Shown here in pieces: positions 59,416-64,000 of a DNA stretch of 64,000 nucleotides; positions within the stretch are counted from its first letter, which is position 1; every line of letters starts with the position of its first letter. The translations under genes were made by a program, and so were the position numbers. Source of the DNA: Rhypophila decipiens (Eukaryota > Ascomycota > Sordariomycetes > Sordariales > Naviculisporaceae). The stretch lies in contig MU858158.1 in NCBI GenBank assembly GCA_033297075.1, positions 59,333-123,332 of the forward strand. Direction: 5' to 3'. The notes under the pieces are model-generated. The model did no database searches, had not been told where the DNA came from, and was given only the letters and a program-made list of their open reading frames with translations.

Positions 59416-61113
59416 CTACCACCGAATAGGCCTAATGGTAGGTCCCACAATGTGACTTCCCCCGGGCGCTTCATGACTCTCATCATGCAAAAAATGCGCC
59501 GCATACCAAACCACAACATCAGCATCGAGTACACTCTCCGAATTCACAAATTTGCTAATATGCGCCCCAGTATCAGCCACAACCCCATCATCAACCTCCT
59601 CCGGCGTACCCCTATACTTGAGAACCCACAAATCCCCCACCCCATATGCATCCGCCTTGCCATCACCACTTCCCGGATAAAGCCCATAGCTCCTTCCAGT
59701 CTGGATATTACTCACCTCCCAGTGTCGCCTCGGTATCAATGGCGACCTGGGCCGTTGGACTTCGTAGACTATATCATTCCTCGTTATTTGACCCGGTGAT
59801 CCAGGCGGAAAGCTGAGGAATCGATTGACCTCTGTGACTTTGTTTCCCTGGGAAGTCTCGATATCAAAGTCGAGTCTCCAATAAACGTGATGGTGGTGTG
59901 GCACGCAGATACACCCCGAGCTGGGCCAGTACACGCCTCCGAACCCGAACCTGGGAGACAAGGTTCCGTCCACAGCGAGGCGCCATTCCGATGTATATCT
60001 ATACCACCCCGCCCGGAGCTGGGATTTGATGACAACAGTCCTGGTAGATTGATCAGCGTAAATAGCAACACCCTTGAAATCCCCCCCGTCATTGTTGGGC
60101 GGATCAACAATCGTCGTCGGCGGGGCCGTACAGATCCTGAACCCCGGCACACCGGGGACATCCACGCCTGGACAGGTCAAGGGGTACTCTTCATTCTGCC
60201 AGTCTCGGTAGGTAGGTCCGCACCCGGGGACGGATTGTTTGTATTCGACGTTCAAGATGGGTACGTGAGCTTGGTAGAGTACTACTCGACCTTTGTAGCG
60301 CACATTTCGAAGTTCGACGCCGCTGCCTGCGTTGCCGGAGGATGCGGACGGACGAGTGATTTCCATTGTCCAGAGGATCGTGTCGCCTTGAGAGATTGTG
60401 ACGAGGGCTTGGCCTGGGGTTCCTCGCGGTGTGACAGATTGCCCTGCTTCAACGGGGGCGTGGCATGTTGGTGCTGCAGATTCTGCTGAAGAAGAAGAAT
60501 GAGGATTGATTTCGACGGTTTTGTTGCTCAGGTTTACGTAGAACTGTTTGGTTGTCTTTTCGTCCTTCTCTCGGGCCATGATGTGCAGGACTCGGTGCGA
60601 GGTGCCATTGGAAAATGTCCGGGGAATAACGGGTGGCATGGCAGCAAAGACAATCGCTTCGGTGGAATAGCCCGCTATACGGGCAGCCTCGGCGACTTCC
60701 TCGGCAGAAGGGAGTGGCTGAGTGCCAGTCTCTTCCAGCGAGACAGAGGAGGACGGACTGAAGACGTCCCCGTTGAGGTAGACTGCTCGACCGTTGGTGT
60801 AGTCGTATACCTCTGCTTTGAAGGACTCTGGTGAGACGACTTTGCCGTTGCAGTTGGAGGAAGACTCGGAAAAGTCGACGCGCAGGACTCGATGGTCGGA
60901 CTCGTTTAGAACGCCAAAGACCTGGTTCGAGGAGAGGGCTTGGGTGACGGCTTCTTGGAGACGGGCATTGTTGAAGCCTATCTTTTCGACCTTGACGGCG
61001 ATGGGAACGGTGAGCTGAGGTAGTGTAAGCGGAATCTGTTCGTCTGGGGCCGGGTTGCAAAGTGTCAAGGGCAGCCAGGCCAGGAAGGCGATGAAGGCGG
61101 GATGGAGCATCAT
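59416..61113 (-). CDS. Secreted copper-amine-oxidase-like protein with altered cofactor motif
   Basis: Single exon, 565 aa, shorter than the ~650-700 of ordinary copper amine oxidases, with a signal peptide (MMLHPAFIAFLAWLPLTLCN). After N2/N3-like domains the catalytic beta-sandwich is recognisable: GVELRNVRYKGRVVLYQAHVPI, then RDWQNEEYPLT in the place of the catalytic Asp (DxGEYG) loop. AGWYRYTSEWRLAVDGT aligns without gaps to the GNYEYIFDWxFxxDG strand, so the cofactor-precursor Tyr is kept, but Asn is Trp and Asp/Glu is Arg. HHHHVYWRLDFDI supplies the His-x-His copper pair, and AAHFLHDESHE near the end a third His. Family membership is well supported. Whether topaquinone forms is doubtful, so it may be catalytically changed. 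Confidence 0.8.
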   Translation of the reverse strand: MMLHPAFIAFLAWLPLTLCNPAPDEQIPLTLPQLTVPIAVKVEKIGFNNARLQEAVTQALSSNQVFGVLNESDHRVLRVDFSESSSNCNGKVVSPESFKAEVYDYTNGRAVYLNGDVFSPSSSVSLEETGTQPLPSAEEVAEAARIAGYSTEAIVFAAMPPVIPRTFSNGTSHRVLHIMAREKDEKTTKQFYVNLSNKTVEINPHSSSSAESAAPTCHAPVEAGQSVTPRGTPGQALVTISQGDTILWTMEITRPSASSGNAGSGVELRNVRYKGRVVLYQAHVPILNVEYKQSVPGCGPTYRDWQNEEYPLTCPGVDVPGVPGFRICTAPPTTIVDPPNNDGGDFKGVAIYADQSTRTVVIKSQLRAGWYRYTSEWRLAVDGTLSPRFGFGGVYWPSSGCICVPHHHHVYWRLDFDIETSQGNKVTEVNRFLSFPPGSPGQITRNDIVYEVQRPRSPLIPRRHWEVSNIQTGRSYGLYPGSGDGKADAYGVGDLWVLKYRGTPEEVDDGVVADTGAHISKFVNSESVLDADVVVWYAAHFLHDESHEAPGGSHIVGPTIRPIRW

Positions 61114-62165
61114 GAAGGATGTCTTTGCAACTCTTCGTTCCGATTCAGTATTAAAGAGTCACACTATTTATCAGTATGGTATAACTAATATTCGAGTTCC
61201 AGTCCTGATACGATCTGGTGAAGAGATCGTCAAGAAGAAAGCTGCGTCGCCAAGTCTTATTTATACATGATATCAACGAGTCCAATGCCTGAATAACCCA
61301 TGACTCTTTCCCAAACCTCCTCCACGATGCAGTCACGAACCTCAACTCGTCCCCATAGGGCTGACCGTTCAGAGGGATCAAAGCATCCATTGGTGCCCCC
61401 AACGGATGCCTACGCGTATGAGATGCACCATCTCGGGCGGGCGTCCCAGCCCTAAGCCTCCAGAACGGGAAGGGTCGAATCGAATGCCAAGGAATCAGTC
61501 TTTGTTGAGTTTGTTCTCCGAGCAGTCATGAGATGTGCGACGCCATTCTCGGTGAACGACCTCGTGTGTCGATTATTTCTGTGCTTATCCATTGACGAGA
61601 CAACCCCATCACGGACAGTTAGCACACTTCGGCGCCACTGGATGTTGTGCTCTCATAAGATTGACCAATCATTCTTGGAATGCATACTGCCATCGGATTT
61701 CCCGATTTGGACATATACTGCATCTTGAGCTTCCAACTGCAGTTGGGTGACTAAACAGAGGTAAAATATCCCGAGCAACGCCAAGCCGATATCTTCATGG
61801 TTTTGTGGCCGTGAGGGGCAGCAAGAACAGCCGTAAAGCCGGTAACAGAGTATTAGTCCGAATCGGCACCGTATTATTAACCGAACAGGTACGTTCGCGA
61901 CCTTTGCTGGCTTGTTATTGGTCTTACTGCTCGTATCAGATCGGATTCTGATCTAGCGGATCGCGTGATCGGCGCTGGAGATATCAACATCAATGGACCT
62001 ACCGGAGCTTGAACGGACTTAAGGGTTGGTATAATTATTAGACAGAGTCCAGCATACCTTTAGCTCCCTTGATGATTCGACATTGATATCAAAGAGAGAA
62101 AAATACCAAAGACCGAAAAGGCAATTATCCTAAAATCAACAAATCCGTAACCAATACTTGTTCAA
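61114..62165. other. Divergent intergenic region
   Basis: About 1 kb between the start of the amine-oxidase-like gene and the aldo-keto reductase. No gene recognised. Confidence 0.45.
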
Positions 62166-63334
62166 ATGGCCACAGAAGCGAAATCGGCGATCAAGATCGT
62201 CTTTGGGGCCATGACCATTGGCAAGCCAGGTATGTAGATAAAACGCCCACTTACCTTCCCGGTTCCAGCTCACTGACCAATTCCCTGATCCAGGCGTGGA
62301 ACAAGCCCGCGTGACCAGCCTCGAAGACGCTTCCGAGATCCTCGACGTATTCCAGAAACATGGCCACAACGAGATCGATACCGCTCGGGTCTACGGCGGC
62401 GGCAGCTCCGAGGAGCATCTTGGCCAACTCAAGTGGCAAGACCGTGGCCTGGTAATGGACACCAAGTTGGCCCCCACTGGTGCTGGCAATCTCAAGACCC
62501 GAATCGCCCTCGACGGGTTGCGCCTCTACACTCACGACCCGCGTGAACTCAGAGAAGGTCTCCTAGACAGCCTCAAAGCCCTACAAACAGACAAGGTTAG
62601 CACACTAGTCCATTATAACCCCAGCCCAAGCGTACATGTATTAACCCGCCCCCTTGAATGTTCTCAAGATCGACATGTTCTACCTCCACGCCCCCGACCG
62701 AGGAACACCCTACATCGACACCCTCCGCGAAATCAACAACCTGCACAATGAAGGGCACTTTTCCCGATTCGGAATCTCCAACTACGCCGCCTGGGAGGTT
62801 GCTCAAATCGCCGAGCTCTGCATCCGAAACAACTGGAAACGTCCCGACGCATATCAAGGCGTGTACAACGCTCTCCATCGCGCCGCTGAACCCGAATTGT
62901 TCCCTTGTCTTCGACACTACGGTATTGCGTTTTATGAATTCAACCCGCTGGCCGGTGGTTTCCTGACGGACCGATACCAGCGTGAGAGCTGGGCCGACGA
63001 GCGAGGGAGTCGGTTTGATCCGTCTAAAAAGCAAGGCGAGAATTATAGAAAGAGGTACTGGAATGAAGCCTATTTTGACGCTTTGGATATTATCCGGCCG
63101 GTTGCGAAGAGACATGGGTTGTCGACTGCTGAGGCTGCGCTTAGATGGGTGAGTCACCATGGCTTGTTGAGAAGGGAGCATGGCGATGCGATTATTATTG
63201 GGGCCAGTAGTGCTGCGCAGTTGGAGGAGAACTTGGTGAATCTTGAGAAGGGGCCGTTGCCTGAGGAATTGGTCGATGCATTTGACCAAGGATGGAAGAT
63301 TGTAAAGGGCGTTTGCTCGGGGTATTTCCATTAA
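62166..63334 (+). CDS. Aldo-keto reductase (AKR7 / aflatoxin-aldehyde-reductase-like)
   Basis: NAD(P)H-dependent reductase of aldehydes and ketones, cytosolic. Three exons, 62166-62229, 62294-62595 and 62669-63334, join to 343 aa. The order of motifs is that of the AKR barrel: KIVFGAMTIGKPG, EIDTARVYGGGSSEE (catalytic Asp and Tyr), VMDTKLAP (Lys), IDMFYLHAPDR (His), GHFSRFGISNYAAWEVAQI, AYQGVYNALHR, FYEFNPLAGGFLTDRY, and cofactor-binding IIIGASSAAQLEENL. The second intron (62596-62668) must be removed to keep the KIDMFYLHAP segment. AKR7 enzymes act on dialdehydes and succinic semialdehyde; substrate here unknown. No cluster of secondary-metabolism genes is visible nearby. Confidence 0.93.
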
Positions 63335-63490
63335 TAATTTAGTTCTGTTCAGGCAACGAGTTTCAGACCGAGGCTATGTCTCCACTCAGGGGTTAATTCA
63401 AGGACAATCTTGCATTTAGAGTAGTAGTATTCGCCAGCCTTATAAGTAGAAGCTCCACTTCTCCCTGCCCATAATGCATGACTTTATCGA
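63335..63490. other. 3' side of the aldo-keto reductase gene
   Basis: Short AT-rich spacer before the inverted-repeat element. Confidence 0.5.
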
Positions 63491-63713
63491 AGACGCCTAA
63501 TATCCAAGCACCACCACTCTCGTATACAGGCACCAGTGTAATTTGACTTTCCAGACCAGGGGCATTTATTCGAACCTGTTAAGGCATTAATTCGAACCAG
63601 CTAAGGCATTTATTCGAACCAGTTAAGATATTTATTCTAGCTAATCAAGGCATCTATTCTACAAGAGTGGTGCCAGTATATAAGAAGACTAGTACTTGTA
63701 TATTAGGCGCCTT
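63491..63713 (-). mobile_element. Short inverted-repeat element with internal ~22-bp repeats (copy 2)
   Basis: The left end (AAGACGCCTAATATCC, then GCACCACCACTC and TATACAGGCACCAGT) and the reverse complement of the right end (TAAGGCGCCTAATATACAAG, then TATATACTGGCACCACTC) are imperfect terminal inverted repeats of about 45 bp. Each repeats the GGCACCA motif. Inside are five ~22-bp units (core GGCATTTATTCGAACCAG). Flanks match copy 1 at 28.1 kb in reverse orientation over roughly 70 bp on one side and 45 bp on the other. Lies 161 bp beyond the stop of the transposase fragment. Confidence 0.7.
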
Positions 63714-63874
63714 ATCGAAGCCTAGAGAATAGACTCTTTCCGTCAAGGTAATATTAAAATATGAATAGAGATACAACAGCAATTAACGTATATGATAAGC
63801 GAGATGAACAGACAAGCGAGTTGAACACTTCCCACAACCTTACTACAATTATCCTCAATTACACAACCACAACA

Positions 63875-64000
63875 TTAGGAAATAACAATAACTGATTCAG
63901 AAACCGATGAATCAGACGATTCTGCAGTCTCCTTACATGTGCGTGCGTTATGGCCAGGCTTGCCGCACACGCCACAGCACCGAATCTTCGTACGAGACCC
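63875..64000 (-). CDS. C-terminus of a DNA transposase, partial (runs off the window)
   Basis: The open frame from the window edge reads GSRTKIRCCGVCGKPGHNAR TC, then a Ser/Glu-rich end (AESSDSSVSESVIVIS) and a stop at 63875. It contains a canonical CCHC zinc knuckle, C-x2-C-x4-H-x4-C. This C-terminal GHNARTC knuckle followed by a short acidic/Ser tail is characteristic of fungal pogo/Fot-type DDE transposases; MULE transposases have similar knuckles. The catalytic domain lies outside the window, so class is not certain. Confidence 0.6.
   Translation of the reverse strand, partial: GSRTKIRCCGVCGKPGHNARTCKETAESSDSSVSESVIVIS

Overview
The window looks like nuclear DNA of a filamentous ascomycete, most likely a Sordariomycete. 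The genes have few, short introns (about 50-160 nt) with GTATGT/GTAAGT-type donors and CTAAC-like branch points. A COP9 signalosome subunit, a fungal F-box-like protein, GH67 and GH16 secreted glycosidases and a DUF3712 protein fit a plant-biomass-associated mould. Gene models were spliced by eye, and each reported model closes in frame.

Left third (2-25 kb), a conserved housekeeping block: gfa1 (glucosamine-6-phosphate synthase, first step of chitin precursor synthesis), the proteasome beta7 subunit divergent from an HCNGP/SAP30BP-like protein, a DUF3712 membrane protein, a flavocytochrome b2-like FMN dehydrogenase divergent from an SGNH hydrolase, COP9 subunit 4, the mitochondrial Fe-S co-chaperone Jac1/Hsc20, a large F-box-like protein and a weakly supported Arg/Ser-rich ORF. 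A tRNA-like, hairpin-rich repeat lies upstream of csn4 at 19.7-19.9 kb.

Middle (25-47 kb), gene-poor accessory DNA: the one large gene is a single-exon SNF2-type helicase (28.7-32.2 kb). It is bracketed by two arrays of a ~22-bp repeat in opposite orientation. The only other gene I can support over 15 kb is a 54-codon Cys-rich protein at 39 kb, with a likely 5'UTR intron. I recognise nothing else across 32.7-38.9 and 39.4-47.2 kb.

Right third (47-64 kb): a fungal protoglobin, secreted alpha-glucuronidase (GH67), a 66-aa CCC/Gly-rich small protein, a fungal kinase-like protein with a long disordered tail, a secreted GH16 glucanase, a secreted copper-amine-oxidase-like protein with an altered cofactor motif, and an aldo-keto reductase. 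At the edge is the C-terminus (CCHC zinc knuckle) of a transposase, 160 bp from a short inverted-repeat element.

Most novel point: a family of short inverted-repeat elements (28.08-28.53 and 63.49-63.71 kb) whose interior is a variable-number array of a ~22-bp unit. The same unit forms a third array at 32.57-32.71 kb inside a different inverted repeat. One copy lies next to the transposase and two flank the helicase. This suggests a non-autonomous DNA transposon family with internal transposase-binding-type repeats. That mechanism is inference; the repeat architecture is directly visible.
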